Assembly: GCF_020164785.1 (NCBI RefSeq)
Contig: NZ_JAIUGX010000006.1
Location: 1 to 64,000, forward strand
From: Mesorhizobium sp. ES1-1
Lineage (GTDB): Bacteria > Pseudomonadota > Alphaproteobacteria > Rhizobiales > Rhizobiaceae
Reading direction: 5' to 3'
DNA: 64,000 nucleotides
The translations under genes and the position numbers were made by a program. The notes beneath the pieces were generated by a model. It had not been told where the DNA came from. It ran no database searches and was given only the letters and a program-made list of their open reading frames with translations. Shown here piece after piece: positions 51,025 to 59,554 of the stretch (position 1 is its first letter; the number at the start of each line of letters is the position of its first letter).

Positions 51025-51627
51025 AAACCCAACAGCCCATAAACCGGCCCGGGTCCTTTGAATGATTGCCCCACCCGAGCGTCGTCCCTTGTGGCATGGG
51101 CCTTTTTAGTCGCCCACACTCGGCCGGTTGTTTCCGGCCTTTCAAACCCGTCGCCACACTGACAGGTAATAGTCTGCAATTGTATTAAGGCGAACAATGT
51201 GCGGCAAGGGCAACTCCAGATATTTTTGGTTAGTATTTTGCCAGGGATTCCAGCATGCTGCAATGCACACCGAGGACTTGGGATCGGACAAACTTTGCCT
51301 CCTCCTGAGCGGATTTTTAAGACGACTGACAGTAGTTTTCCTGGGTTAGCGCGACCATCATGACATTCCAAAGCACTAATATGCCATTCAGAACCTGAGA
51401 TCGACCAGGTGGCCTAAAATCCGCCGCAAACCAGCCTTCGTTCTTCCGATGGCGCCCATTTATTGTCGTAAATCTGTTTCCCGTTCTGAAATTTGTGCAT
51501 GACTAGCTTATTATTTAGTCAAATCCTAACGAGACTATTTCGAGGCTGCGGGAAATCGTGTGTTGCGCTGCAACATTTTTTTGGTATCGTGCGCTGAACC
51601 ATTCGTTCAACGCATGGAGTTTTCGGC
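51025..51627. promoter_or_regulatory. 600-bp AT-rich exoX-exoY intergenic control region
   Basis: Much richer in A and T than the flanks, notably 51180-51230 and 51455-51540. It contains the exo box at 51561-51575, the 11-mer TTATTGTCGTA at 51460-51470 shared with the exoT promoter, and a half-like copy ATGCTGCAATGCACA at 51255-51269. A stretch like this before exoY fits binding by a MucR/Ros-type regulator, known to act on exo genes, but no exact site can be assigned. No ORF seen. Confidence 0.6.
51561..51575 (+). promoter_or_regulatory. exo-box candidate operator/promoter of exoY
   Basis: Reads TGTTGCGCTGCAACA on the plus strand, nearly self-complementary (TGTTGC-GCT-GCAACA), 52 nt before the exoY ATG. 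TTGCGC inside may act as a -35, with TATCGT 16 nt later. Confidence 0.6.
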
Positions 51628-52305
51628 ATGAGGGATGTTGCCAAGTCGGCCACCGCGGACTTTTCGCAGGCCGACACCGATGTTCCGCCGCCGATCGGCG
51701 GTCTGGTCAAACGTGGCTTCGATATCGTTGGCGCTCTAGTGGGGTTGATCGCCCTCAGTCCGCTGTTCTTGATGATAGCCTTGCTCGTCAAGTTTTCGGA
51801 CGGTGGTTCGATCATGTATGGCCACAGGCGCATCGGACGCGGCGGGCGGGTCTTCCATTGCCTGAAGTTTCGCACCATGGTTCCGGATGGTGACAAAGCG
51901 CTGGCTGCCTATCTTGCCAGCAACCCAGAAGCCAAGGTGGAATGGCTGACGACGCGCAAGCTGAAGAACGACCCGCGCGTGACGCGTGTCGGCGCGGTCT
52001 TGAGGAAGCTCAGCCTTGATGAGCTGCCGCAGATCCTGAACATCCTGCAGGGAGACATGAGTCTGGTCGGCCCTCGGCCAGTCGTGCTCGAGGAACTGGA
52101 TATCTATGGCACCTCCGCGGTCTATTACCTTAAGTCGCGCCCGGGCCTGACCGGCCTGTGGCAGGTCAGCGGCCGCAATGATGTCTCCTATGACAGCCGC
52201 GTCGCTTTCGACCGCCACTATGTCGAGAACTGGTCGCTGATCGAGGACGTGCGAATCATCATCAAGACGGTTCCGGCGGTCTGGATGTCGCGCGGCTCTT
52301 ATTGA
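51628..52305 (+). CDS. exoY: ExoY undecaprenyl-phosphate sugar-1-phosphate transferase
   Basis: Starts the repeat unit by moving a hexose-1-phosphate (galactose in S. meliloti) from UDP-sugar onto undecaprenyl phosphate. One membrane helix ([25 protein letters not shown], about 30-54) leads into the catalytic domain with [33 protein letters not shown] and [13 protein letters not shown], diagnostic of this family. Length 225. It is the first gene of exoYF; exoX, divergent, encodes its likely inhibitor. Confidence 0.95.
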   Translation: MRDVAKSATADFSQADTDVPPPIGGLVKRGFDIVGALVGLIALSPLFLMIALLVKFSDGGSIMYGHRRIGRGGRVFHCLKFRTMVPDGDKALAAYLASNPEAKVEWLTTRKLKNDPRVTRVGAVLRKLSLDELPQILNILQGDMSLVGPRPVVLEELDIYGTSAVYYLKSRPGLTGLWQVSGRNDVSYDSRVAFDRHYVENWSLIEDVRIIIKTVPAVWMSRGSY

Positions 52306-52391
52306 CCGGCCGGGCTCCGGGACCAGCTCCGGCTCGACATTCTGCGGCTAGCGCATCGGGCGATGGGGCTAAAGCGGATCGGATTGTTCAG

Positions 52392-53663
52392 TTGAAAAAC
52401 GCTAAATTGAAAGCCTTTCGCGGCGGCCCTTGTTCGGCCCGCCTGAGTGTACGGCTTGCGGCTACGTGCCTCGCCATGTCGCTGCTCGTCCCTGGCGTCG
52501 CCGCCGCCGACGAGTATCACCTCGGCTCGCAAGACAAGCTCACCATCCGTGTTGCGGAATGGCAGACGGTCGAGGGCACATTCCGCGACTGGTCTGCGGT
52601 CAATGGCGAGTACACGGTCGGCCCTGCCGGGACGCTCTCGGTGCCGTTCGTCGGCGAGCTGCCCGCGTCGGGAAAAACCACATCCGAAGTCGCCGCCGCG
52701 ATCGGGGAAGCGCTGCAGCGTAAGCTCGCGCTGCCGGACAAGCCCGAAGCCTCGGTCGAAATGGCGCAGTTCCGACCGTTCTATATTTCAGGCGAGGTGC
52801 AGACGCCCGGGCAGTTCCCCTATGTGCCCGAGTTGACGGTGCTGAAGGCTGTCAGTGTCGCCGGTGGCATCAGGCGGATTGCCGATTACGGGCCTCAACT
52901 CGGCAAGGACCTGGTCACCGCCAAGGGAAATTTCGACATTTATGACGACCAGCACGTCCGGCTTATCGTCAGGCGCGCGCGCATCGACGCCGATATGGCT
53001 AACCAGGCCAGCTTCGAAGTGCCGAAGGAGGTCGAGGGCGATCCGAGACTGCCGGCGATCGTTGCCGACGAGATGACGATCCTGGCGGCCGACCAGAAGG
53101 CGTTGAAGCTGAAACTCGAGGCGCTCGACGAATTGAAAAGCGTCTTGCAGGCAGAAATCGAGTCGCTACAGAAGAAGGTCGTCAACCAGCAGAAACAGGT
53201 CGACCTGGCGCAGCAGCAGCTCGCCGGCATCGGCCCGCTGGCACAGAAAGGACTTGTCGCCAATTCACGGCTGCTTGATTCGCAGCAGACGGTCGCCGAC
53301 CTTCAGGGCAAGATCCTGGACTATGAAACCGCCATCCTGACTGCCCGGCAATCGATCAGCAAGGCGACGCAGGACGCCATCGATGCCCGGAACTCCTTGA
53401 GTTCCACTCTTGCCGTAGACCGCCAGCAGACCGAAGCCGACCTCAATGAGGCAGCGCTCAGGGTGAACATGCAGAAGGGCCTGATGGTTGTGGCCAACGA
53501 TCCATCGATCAGAGCCGCCGGCGACAATGACCAGCCGAGCCTTGTCTATTCACTCGTGCGGGTCGTCGATGGCAAGAGCAGCGAGATCGCCGCTCAGGAA
53601 AATACACCCGTGTTGCCGGGCGACGTGATCAAGGTGAAATTGGCGCCGTTGGCCAGCCAATAA
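52392..53663 (+). CDS. exoF: ExoF polysaccharide export protein (OMA/Wza-like)
   Basis: Periplasmic or outer-membrane part of the polymer export route. After a signal (CLAMSLLVPGVAAAD) comes the poly_export domain DEYHLGSQDKLTIRVAEWQ... and SLBB-like FYISGEVQTPGQFPYVPELTVLKAV. Residues about 235-400 form a long coiled coil, as in ExoF. The frame is open to 52302; I chose TTG 52392 because it gives 423 residues, close to S. meliloti ExoF, and a short head before the signal. The start is uncertain; ATG 52476 is another option. Confidence 0.87.
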   Translation: MKNAKLKAFRGGPCSARLSVRLAATCLAMSLLVPGVAAADEYHLGSQDKLTIRVAEWQTVEGTFRDWSAVNGEYTVGPAGTLSVPFVGELPASGKTTSEVAAAIGEALQRKLALPDKPEASVEMAQFRPFYISGEVQTPGQFPYVPELTVLKAVSVAGGIRRIADYGPQLGKDLVTAKGNFDIYDDQHVRLIVRRARIDADMANQASFEVPKEVEGDPRLPAIVADEMTILAADQKALKLKLEALDELKSVLQAEIESLQKKVVNQQKQVDLAQQQLAGIGPLAQKGLVANSRLLDSQQTVADLQGKILDYETAILTARQSISKATQDAIDARNSLSSTLAVDRQQTEADLNEAALRVNMQKGLMVVANDPSIRAAGDNDQPSLVYSLVRVVDGKSSEIAAQENTPVLPGDVIKVKLAPLASQ

Positions 53664-53784
53664 GCATTGGCCACCTCGCGCGCCGATTAGCCTGTCAGGG
53701 TCCGTGTCCTTCAACCTTGCAGAAGGGCAGCCCGCGAATGCTCCCGCCCACGGCATGATCAATACGGCCCAGAAGGGTTACGTC

Positions 53785-54342
53785 ATGAACGTCCATCGTG
53801 TCCGACGGTTTATCAAGGGCAGGATCTATACCTCCCTGTGGCGCGCTCGAGGCATTCGGATCGCCGATCGCGTGTCGGTGTTCGGCATCGCGCCGCACAT
53901 TGCGGGGAGAGGTCTCGTCGAACTTGGATCCCTTGTCTCCTTCAGGGGATTCGGATCCCGTTCCTGGTTCCACGTGCTGCGGAATGCCCGCCTCTCCATC
54001 GGCGCCAGGTCCTTCATAAACAGCGGCGTCATGATCGACGTTTCGGAAGCGGTCAGCATCGGCAAGCACTGCCTTGTCGGCGATTGCGTCGTCATCCAGG
54101 ATTCGAACTATCACGAGATCGATGAAGGCGCCGGCGTCAAGACGCGAGCCGTGGTGATCGGCGACAATGTCTGGATTGGCCGCAATTCCATCATCCTGCC
54201 AGGGGTCGAAATTGGCGACCACAGCGTGGTTGGAGCCGGGTCCGTGGTGACCAGGAATGTGCCGCCGCGCAGCCTGGTCGCAGGAAACCCCGCCCGCATT
54301 ATCCGTGAGATCACGGCATCGCCGGGCTATTTGCGTCGTTAG
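53785..54342 (+). CDS. hexapeptide-repeat acyltransferase
   Basis: A left-handed beta-helix O-acetyltransferase-like enzyme (LbetaH; NodL/LacA group). The repeats show in the segments IADRVSVFGIAPHIAG, LSIGARSFINSG, AVSIGKHCLVGDCVVIQDSN, VVIGDNVWIGRNSIILPGVEIGDHSVVGAGSVVTRNVPPRSLVAGNPARII. The active-site His lies in the DSNYHEID loop. I prefer ATG 53785, where AGAAGGG lies seven bases upstream; earlier in-frame starts at 53755 and 53704 exist. Placed between exoF and exoQ, it probably acetylates the polymer, a role that exoZ plays in S. meliloti. Confidence 0.86.
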   Translation: MNVHRVRRFIKGRIYTSLWRARGIRIADRVSVFGIAPHIAGRGLVELGSLVSFRGFGSRSWFHVLRNARLSIGARSFINSGVMIDVSEAVSIGKHCLVGDCVVIQDSNYHEIDEGAGVKTRAVVIGDNVWIGRNSIILPGVEIGDHSVVGAGSVVTRNVPPRSLVAGNPARIIREITASPGYLRR

Positions 54343-54355
54343 GCCGGGTTCCTGC

Positions 54356-55621
54356 TCAACCCTTTGCCGGCTCTGCTTCCGCGACGCCAATCGGAGTCCG
54401 TCGGCGCTGCGCAACCGGTACCGGCGCGAGCCTGAAATAGCTGTAATACAGCAGGAACGACCCCATGATGTAGGGGTTGAGAATGTCGACCTCGACGAAC
54501 GATCGGATCAGAAGCAGCACCATCACGCCGGCCAGGACGACGGGATCGGCCTGCCAAGACCTCAGCACGACGGCCGCGAGATGACCGAAGAGCGTGCGCA
54601 GGATGATGAGCGAGACCATCGCCGCGCCGATAAAGCCAAGTTCCACCAGGGCTTCGATGTAGGTGTTGTGGAAATGGAACCCGCTTCGCGCGGTGATGTA
54701 GAACTCGTTCCACAGTCGCTCAGCCTCGGAGGAGCCCTGGACCCAGTAAGCAGCATAGCCGACGCCAAGGGCCGGCGATTTCCAGGCCGCGTTCCAGCCC
54801 TGCTCCCACAGATAGGTGCGTCCCGTCAGCGTCGAATCCTTGCCGAACAGGCCGAGGACGAAATCCATCAGCCCAAGGTTGAGAGCGACGACGGCGACGA
54901 CGGCCAGCAGGCCGGCGCCGACAAGGACGAGCACACGGCGATAACGGCGCGACAGGGCTTTGCTCATGGCAAGCAGCGCCACCAGCGCCAGTACGGCCGG
55001 GATCGAGGCCATCGAGGTTGCCGAATGCGAGATAGCCAGGAGATACGCCGACAACAGCACGACAGGCGCCGTCAGGATCAGGCTCAGCCGCCCCCGCCTG
55101 TAAAAGGCGAGAAACACCACACTGAAATAGAGACCGAGCGAGCCGACAAAGCCGATCTGGTTCTTCGAGGCGAAGGCTCCGACGAAATTGTAAGTGCCGT
55201 CGAGGACGTCGGCTGAATAGGCGCCGACCTTGAGCGAGTAGAGAAGGACGGCGAATATCCCGATCAAGGCCCCGATCGTCAGGGTCCGCACGCTGACGGT
55301 GCGCGCGGCGACGTAGGCGCAGAGGATGTGCGAGAAATACTGGACCGAAGTCCGCGCCGTGGTTCCGGGCGCCGCCGACCAGAAAATCGAAAGGCAGATA
55401 TAGGCGGCAAACAGGAGCGGCAGCCAGGCACTGGAGAGGCGCCGCATGAACCGCCGGTGATCGACCAGGATGAGAGGGAGCCAGACCGCATAATAGGCGA
55501 GGACCAGCACTTGGCCGAAGATCACCGAATAGGAAAACGTCCAGACCGACACGGCTACGGCAAAGCTGCCATAGGCCGAGTTCTTCGCGGGATCGACCAG
55601 GATGGATTTCGGGATCTTCAT
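54356..55621 (-). CDS. exoQ: ExoQ-like repeat-unit polymerase (Wzy)
   Basis: Joins repeat units in the periplasm. About 11 hydrophobic helices are visible, with the O-antigen ligase/polymerase pattern (Wzy_C) around ALGVGYAAYWVQGSSEAERL and the periplasmic loop HFHNTYIEALVELGFIG. Length 421 from ATG 55621; a TTG at 55663 in the same frame is less likely. Its 3' end is 13 bp from the acyltransferase stop. It has its own divergent exo box at 55689-55704. Confidence 0.88.
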   Translation of the reverse strand: MKIPKSILVDPAKNSAYGSFAVAVSVWTFSYSVIFGQVLVLAYYAVWLPLILVDHRRFMRRLSSAWLPLLFAAYICLSIFWSAAPGTTARTSVQYFSHILCAYVAARTVSVRTLTIGALIGIFAVLLYSLKVGAYSADVLDGTYNFVGAFASKNQIGFVGSLGLYFSVVFLAFYRRGRLSLILTAPVVLLSAYLLAISHSATSMASIPAVLALVALLAMSKALSRRYRRVLVLVGAGLLAVVAVVALNLGLMDFVLGLFGKDSTLTGRTYLWEQGWNAAWKSPALGVGYAAYWVQGSSEAERLWNEFYITARSGFHFHNTYIEALVELGFIGAAMVSLIILRTLFGHLAAVVLRSWQADPVVLAGVMVLLLIRSFVEVDILNPYIMGSFLLYYSYFRLAPVPVAQRRRTPIGVAEAEPAKG

Positions 55622-56103
55622 CTCAGCACCCGATCGGCCGGACCCGTGGACGGTCGCGAACAAGGACGAGCAATAAACGGCTTCTCCATTGTGCAGTGCA
55701 ATATAGCCTATAGGAGCCGACGCTCAATGGCCAGTCCAGTCACCTTATCTTACAGCCGGGTGCATGCGGAAAGGTGAGCCGCCGACCCGGATCCGTCCAA
55801 CCATTGCCATGTTCTACCAGGGTGACCGGTCGCCTGGTCCTCCAAATTGATGCCATTGGCACGGTCCGGGCACAGGACGGTGACCGGAGCCGGGGCCTGC
55901 CGAGCGGGAGCTGGTGCCACTGATCCTGGCCGGCCATCCACGGCCAAGATAACGGATGTGTCGGCATCGCCGTCGGAGAGTCGACGGCGATGCATGCCGC
56001 CATGATGATGCGTTGGCCCAGCGATATCTCCCGGTCGATACCATTCCCTGCTTGAACTCGGCGGCATCTGACTTCACATTCGCGCCGGCCGGAGGGAGAT
56101 CAT
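55622..56103. other. 480-bp gap between exoQ and the SDR gene
   Basis: Contains the exoQ box. The remainder (55705-56103) is high-GC, with several short open frames on the minus strand but no ribosome site or recognisable domain. The promoter of the SDR gene should lie in its right part; I could not assign it. Confidence 0.4.
55689..55704 (-). promoter_or_regulatory. diverged exo box upstream of exoQ
   Basis: Reads ATATTGCACTGCACAA on the minus strand, facing exoQ, 67 nt before the ATG. The core TTGC-N2-TGCA is kept, while the outer bases differ from the exoL, exoT, exoK and exoY copies. Confidence 0.45.
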
Positions 56104-56853
56104 ATGTCGAAGTTTGCAGGACGGTTTGCCGGTCGATCGGCCGTGATCACCGGCGGGGCCTCGGGGATCGGCCTGGCGGTGACGCAGAGGATTGTCGACG
56201 AGGGCGGACGCGCCAGCGTCTGGGACCGCGATCCGGTCCAGATCGAACAGGCGAAAAGCCTGATCTCCGGGCTGCACGGGGTGGCGGTCGATGTCGCCGA
56301 TGCCGCCGGCGTCGAAAGTGCGGCACGGTCTACGATCGAAGCCCTTGGCGGTGTCGACATCCTGGTCACCAGTGCTGCCATCACCGGTCCCAATATGACG
56401 ACCTGGAACTATTCGGTCGAGGATTGGCGCAAGGTCATCGAGATCAACATCAACGGCGTCTTCCACTGCAACAAGGCGCTGGTACCGCATATGCTCGAGC
56501 GCAATTACGGCCGCATCGTCAACATCGCCTCGATCGCGGGCAAGGAAGGAAATCCCAATGCGTCGGCCTACAGCACATCCAAGGCCGCCGTGATCGGGCT
56601 GACCAAGTCGCTCGGCAAGGAACTGGCCAAGACCAAGGTGACGGTAAACTGCGTCACGCCGGCGGCGGTACGCACGGCGATCTTCAAGCAGATGAGCCAG
56701 GAACACATCGATTTCATGCTGTCCAAGATTCCAATGGCCAGGTTCGGCGAGGTCGAGGAGGTAGCGGCCCTGATCTGCTGGATCGCGTCGGAAGAGTGCT
56801 CTTTCACGACCGGGTCCGTGTTCGACGTGTCCGGCGGCCGCGCCACCTACTGA
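56104..56853 (+). CDS. short-chain dehydrogenase/reductase
   Basis: NAD(P)-dependent oxidoreductase of the SDR family. Motifs: cofactor site TGGASGIGLAV at residues 16-26, NAG-equivalent TSAAITG near 90, catalytic Ser in IASIAGKEG and YSTSKAAV (Tyr-x-x-x-Lys) near 158. An acidic residue after the second strand (VWDRDP) favours NAD. The substrate is unknown; it could be a sugar or polyol. Length 249 is typical. It is the first plus-strand gene after exoQ; 396 bp separate it from the next gene. Confidence 0.87.
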   Translation: MSKFAGRFAGRSAVITGGASGIGLAVTQRIVDEGGRASVWDRDPVQIEQAKSLISGLHGVAVDVADAAGVESAARSTIEALGGVDILVTSAAITGPNMTTWNYSVEDWRKVIEININGVFHCNKALVPHMLERNYGRIVNIASIAGKEGNPNASAYSTSKAAVIGLTKSLGKELAKTKVTVNCVTPAAVRTAIFKQMSQEHIDFMLSKIPMARFGEVEEVAALICWIASEECSFTTGSVFDVSGGRATY

Positions 56854-57249
56854 GCGCGTCGGCGCAACTACAAATCCGCGTGATAAGGCAACGAACGGAG
56901 CGCGCACGGATTTTAATGTCCAGCGCGCAGCATGCAATCCGGAAACATGCCTTCAGACAATTCCACGAACATCGTGTTTCGCTGCGGTCCCGGAGGTTTG
57001 GGCAAAGACGTCCCCCATTTCGAGAGCATGGAGTGGGCAGTGGCCACACGACGCTGCCGCTTCCCCAAAGCGCGGATGCACCTACCGCGCCTTCCCATCG
57101 GCTGGATGGGAAGAGCGGACTATCTCAGTCCGGCGATGGTCACTGAGCGGCGAGGCCCGAACGGCGACTGCCAGTCAGCGGGCGCGACCGCACCCTTGCA
57201 TCAGGCCTGATCCTCCCGCCTTTGAGAGCCGCGGCCATCAGTATGGAGT
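56854..57249. other. 396-bp gap before the glucoamylase-family gene
   Basis: The longest open frame (from ATG 56947 to the stop at 57210, plus) gives a Cys- and Pro-containing product with no recognised domain and no ribosome site. I do not count it as a gene. No repeat, exo box or terminator seen. Confidence 0.4.
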
Positions 57250-58590
57250 TTGCATCGCTTGCTTAGAACAGAACCCGCCGCGCTGTCCGACGACGATCTT
57301 CTGGACCGCTATCAGCGCGCCGCTTTCGACTATTTCCGTGAAAACGTTAACCCGGAGAACGGCTTGGTCGCCGACACATCCCGGCCGAATTCGCCGGCCA
57401 GCATTGCCGTCGTCGGCTTCGCCCTGTCCTGCTATCCGATTGGGGTCGAGCGCGGCTGGATAACGCGCGATGATGCCGCCGAACTGACCCTCGCGACGCT
57501 GCGCTTCTTCTGGACAAGCCGGCAAGGCAATGGCGAGGATGTCACCGGCCACAAGGGCTTCTACTATCACTTCCTGGACATGCATACGGGCCTTCGCGCC
57601 TGGCGCTGCGAACTGTCCATGGTCGACACGGCCTTGCTGATGGCCGGCGTGCTCGTAGCCGGGACTTATTTCTCCGGCGACAAGGAGGAAGAGCGCGAAA
57701 TCCGCGAACTGGCCGAAGCGCTCTACCGACGCGTCGACTGGCGATGGGCACAGGGAAGCACCTCAACCCTGCGCCAAGGCTGGAAGCCGAAGAGCGGTTT
57801 CCTGCACTATGGCTGGGAAGGCTACAATGAAGCAACGATCCTTTACGTCCTGTCGATGGCGTCGCCCGATAGGCCGAGTTCCGACGACAGCTACTCCGGG
57901 TGGACGGCTACCTATCAGTGGGAAAATATCTATGGCTACGATGTGCTCTATGGCGGCCCGCTGTTCATGCACCAATTTTCGCACGCCTGGATCGACTTCG
58001 CCGGCATCCGCGATGCGTTCATGCGCGAAAAGGATTCGGACTATTTCGAAAACAGCCGCCGCGCGACCTACCTGCATCGCGATTATGCGCGCCGCAATCC
58101 TTACGATTTCAGCGGTTATAACGAAAACCTCTGGGGTCTTTCGGCAGGCGATGGGCCAGGTGGGTTTCGCGCCAGCATCGAGCGCCGGCCGTACCGGTTT
58201 TCTGGCTATGCGGCGCGCGGCGCGCCTTTCGGGCCGGATGACGGCACCATCGCGCCCTGGTCCTATCTGGCGTCGCTGCCTTTCGCTCCGGAAATCTGCA
58301 TCGCCGGCTTGCGTCATCTGGGCGATCGCTACGCTGGAGTGATCGACAATTTCCGCCTGCCGAGCGGCTTCAACCCGACATTGGCCAACCGCCGAAAGTT
58401 CGGCCGGCACGGCTGGGTCTCGGAAGGTCACTACGGACTGGATCAGGGCATCGCGGTCATGATGATCGAGAACCATCGCTCCCGCCTGATCTGGAGGCTC
58501 ATGCGGTCCAACCCGCATATTCGCCGCGGCCTGCAAAAGGCGGGCTTCACAGGGGGATGGCTGTCGAAGGAGGGCGGCGATGCAGCGTGA
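57250..58590 (+). CDS. glucoamylase/beta-1,2-glucanase-family glycoside hydrolase
   Basis: An (alpha/alpha)6-barrel hydrolase of the Glycoamylase (PF10091) group, which includes the GH144 endo-beta-1,2-glucanases. Recognisable parts are the opening AFDYFRENVNPENGLVADTSR, SIAVVGFALSCYPIGVERGWI, GFYYHFLDM, LHYGWEGYNEATILYVLSM, LFMHQFSHAWIDF, ENLWGLSAGDGP and the tail WVSEGHYGLDQGIAVMMIENHRS. No signal peptide is evident, so it may act in the cytoplasm. The start is a TTG (57250), and TTG 57259 is possible. Rhizobia make cyclic beta-1,2-glucans, so that polymer is one possible substrate, but the family also acts on other glucans. Confidence 0.82.
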   Translation: MHRLLRTEPAALSDDDLLDRYQRAAFDYFRENVNPENGLVADTSRPNSPASIAVVGFALSCYPIGVERGWITRDDAAELTLATLRFFWTSRQGNGEDVTGHKGFYYHFLDMHTGLRAWRCELSMVDTALLMAGVLVAGTYFSGDKEEEREIRELAEALYRRVDWRWAQGSTSTLRQGWKPKSGFLHYGWEGYNEATILYVLSMASPDRPSSDDSYSGWTATYQWENIYGYDVLYGGPLFMHQFSHAWIDFAGIRDAFMREKDSDYFENSRRATYLHRDYARRNPYDFSGYNENLWGLSAGDGPGGFRASIERRPYRFSGYAARGAPFGPDDGTIAPWSYLASLPFAPEICIAGLRHLGDRYAGVIDNFRLPSGFNPTLANRRKFGRHGWVSEGHYGLDQGIAVMMIENHRSRLIWRLMRSNPHIRRGLQKAGFTGGWLSKEGGDAA

Positions 58591-58690
58591 CCGGATCGGG
58601 CCTGCCGCCTTCCTTGTCGACGGCAGCGACATCAGCCTGATCCGAAAAGCCCACCGGCCGAACCCTTCCCGACCCAGGCACAAGGCATGA
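58580..58690 (+). CDS. possible 36-residue ORF overlapping the hydrolase gene end
   Basis: An ATG six bases after AAGGAGG, inside the last codons of the hydrolase gene (11-bp overlap), opens a frame for a basic 36-residue product beginning MQRDRIGPAAFLVDGSDISL. The ribosome site is excellent and the overlap is of the coupled type. Nothing is known of the product; a truncated remnant of a longer gene is possible. Confidence 0.35.
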   Translation: MQRDRIGPAAFLVDGSDISLIRKAHRPNPSRPRHKA

Positions 58691-58903
58691 GGATGGTTGC
58701 GACTGCTACCGGGGAACCCGGCTCACTTCATCCTGGAGCGAAGTTCCATGCGATGGTTGGCGTAGTCTGGACGATGAAACCCGCGCGCGGGCGCTCCATG
58801 TAGAATCACAGGACAGACACCGGATTCGATGCATACTGCTTGACGCAACCCGTTTGGCGCAAAGATTATCAGCCTGACGCCTTGCGGCAACGAAAGACCG
58901 GTG
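58691..58903. other. 213-bp spacer before the primase-polymerase gene
   Basis: No gene seen. It should hold the promoter of the operon that begins at 58904. TGACGCAAC at 58840-58848 recalls a half of the exo box but the other half is missing. Confidence 0.3.
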
Positions 58904-59554
58904 ATGCTGTCTGGACCAAACGCCGACTACGCAGTCCAGCTGTTGGCCAAGGGCTACATCTGTGTGCCGCTGCGAAGCGGTGGCAAACATCTCGACCTCG
59001 AGAGCATGGACTATAACCCGCTGCATCTGCAGACGCGTCGAAAGAACCTCAAGGAGCTGGCGTTCAGATCGGTGGCCTTCCAGCTGTCGCAGAGGCCGCC
59101 CACGAGCGATGACGTCAGCCGCTGGTTCCAGAATTCTTCCGGCAATATCGGCATCGTCGGAGGGTACGCGAATCTCCTTATCCTGGATTTCGACAAGGTC
59201 AGCGGCTATCGAGACTGGTCAAGGATGCATCAGTCGCTGGCCGAGCGCACGCCGCTCGCCAGGTCGCCCAACGGCTTCCACGTCTATCTGAGAACGGAGG
59301 AACCAACCATCTCATCGAGCCTCTATTCCGGTCTGCGTCGGGTCGGCCACGTAAAGGCACTTGGCGGCTATGTGGTTGCCAGCCCGTCGATGCTCAGGGA
59401 CGGGTCGTCCTATGAGTGGGTCCAGGGCCGGTCGCCATTCGATGTCGATCCGCAGCCGATCGCCAGCCTTGCCGATATTTCGCTTCGCTCCGTCGCGCCG
59501 CTCAAACGCGTCTATGACCGGTTGCTCGATCGTGGGTTCTTCGAGGCACAATGA
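58904..59554 (+). CDS. stand-alone primase-polymerase (Prim-Pol) domain protein
   Basis: Resembles the bifunctional DNA primase/polymerase N-terminal domain (PF09250) of phage and plasmid replication proteins. The pattern is present in order: LLAKGYICVPLRSGGKHLD, then DVSRWFQNSSGNIGIVGG, the DxD in LLILDFDKVSGY near 92, the His of SPNGFHVYLR near 122, and ALGGYVVASPSMLRDGSSYEWV. It has only 216 residues and no helicase part. Its stop overlaps the ATG of a glycosyltransferase fusion (ATGA), tying it to polysaccharide genes. Whether it still makes nucleic acid, or has been recruited to bind a nucleotide, is unknown. GTG 58901 is an alternative start. Confidence 0.82.
   Translation: MLSGPNADYAVQLLAKGYICVPLRSGGKHLDLESMDYNPLHLQTRRKNLKELAFRSVAFQLSQRPPTSDDVSRWFQNSSGNIGIVGGYANLLILDFDKVSGYRDWSRMHQSLAERTPLARSPNGFHVYLRTEEPTISSSLYSGLRRVGHVKALGGYVVASPSMLRDGSSYEWVQGRSPFDVDPQPIASLADISLRSVAPLKRVYDRLLDRGFFEAQ

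Noticed and set aside
56947..57210. Possible small protein between the SDR and hydrolase genes
   Set aside because: No ribosome site, no recognised domain, and a composition unlike the neighbouring genes.
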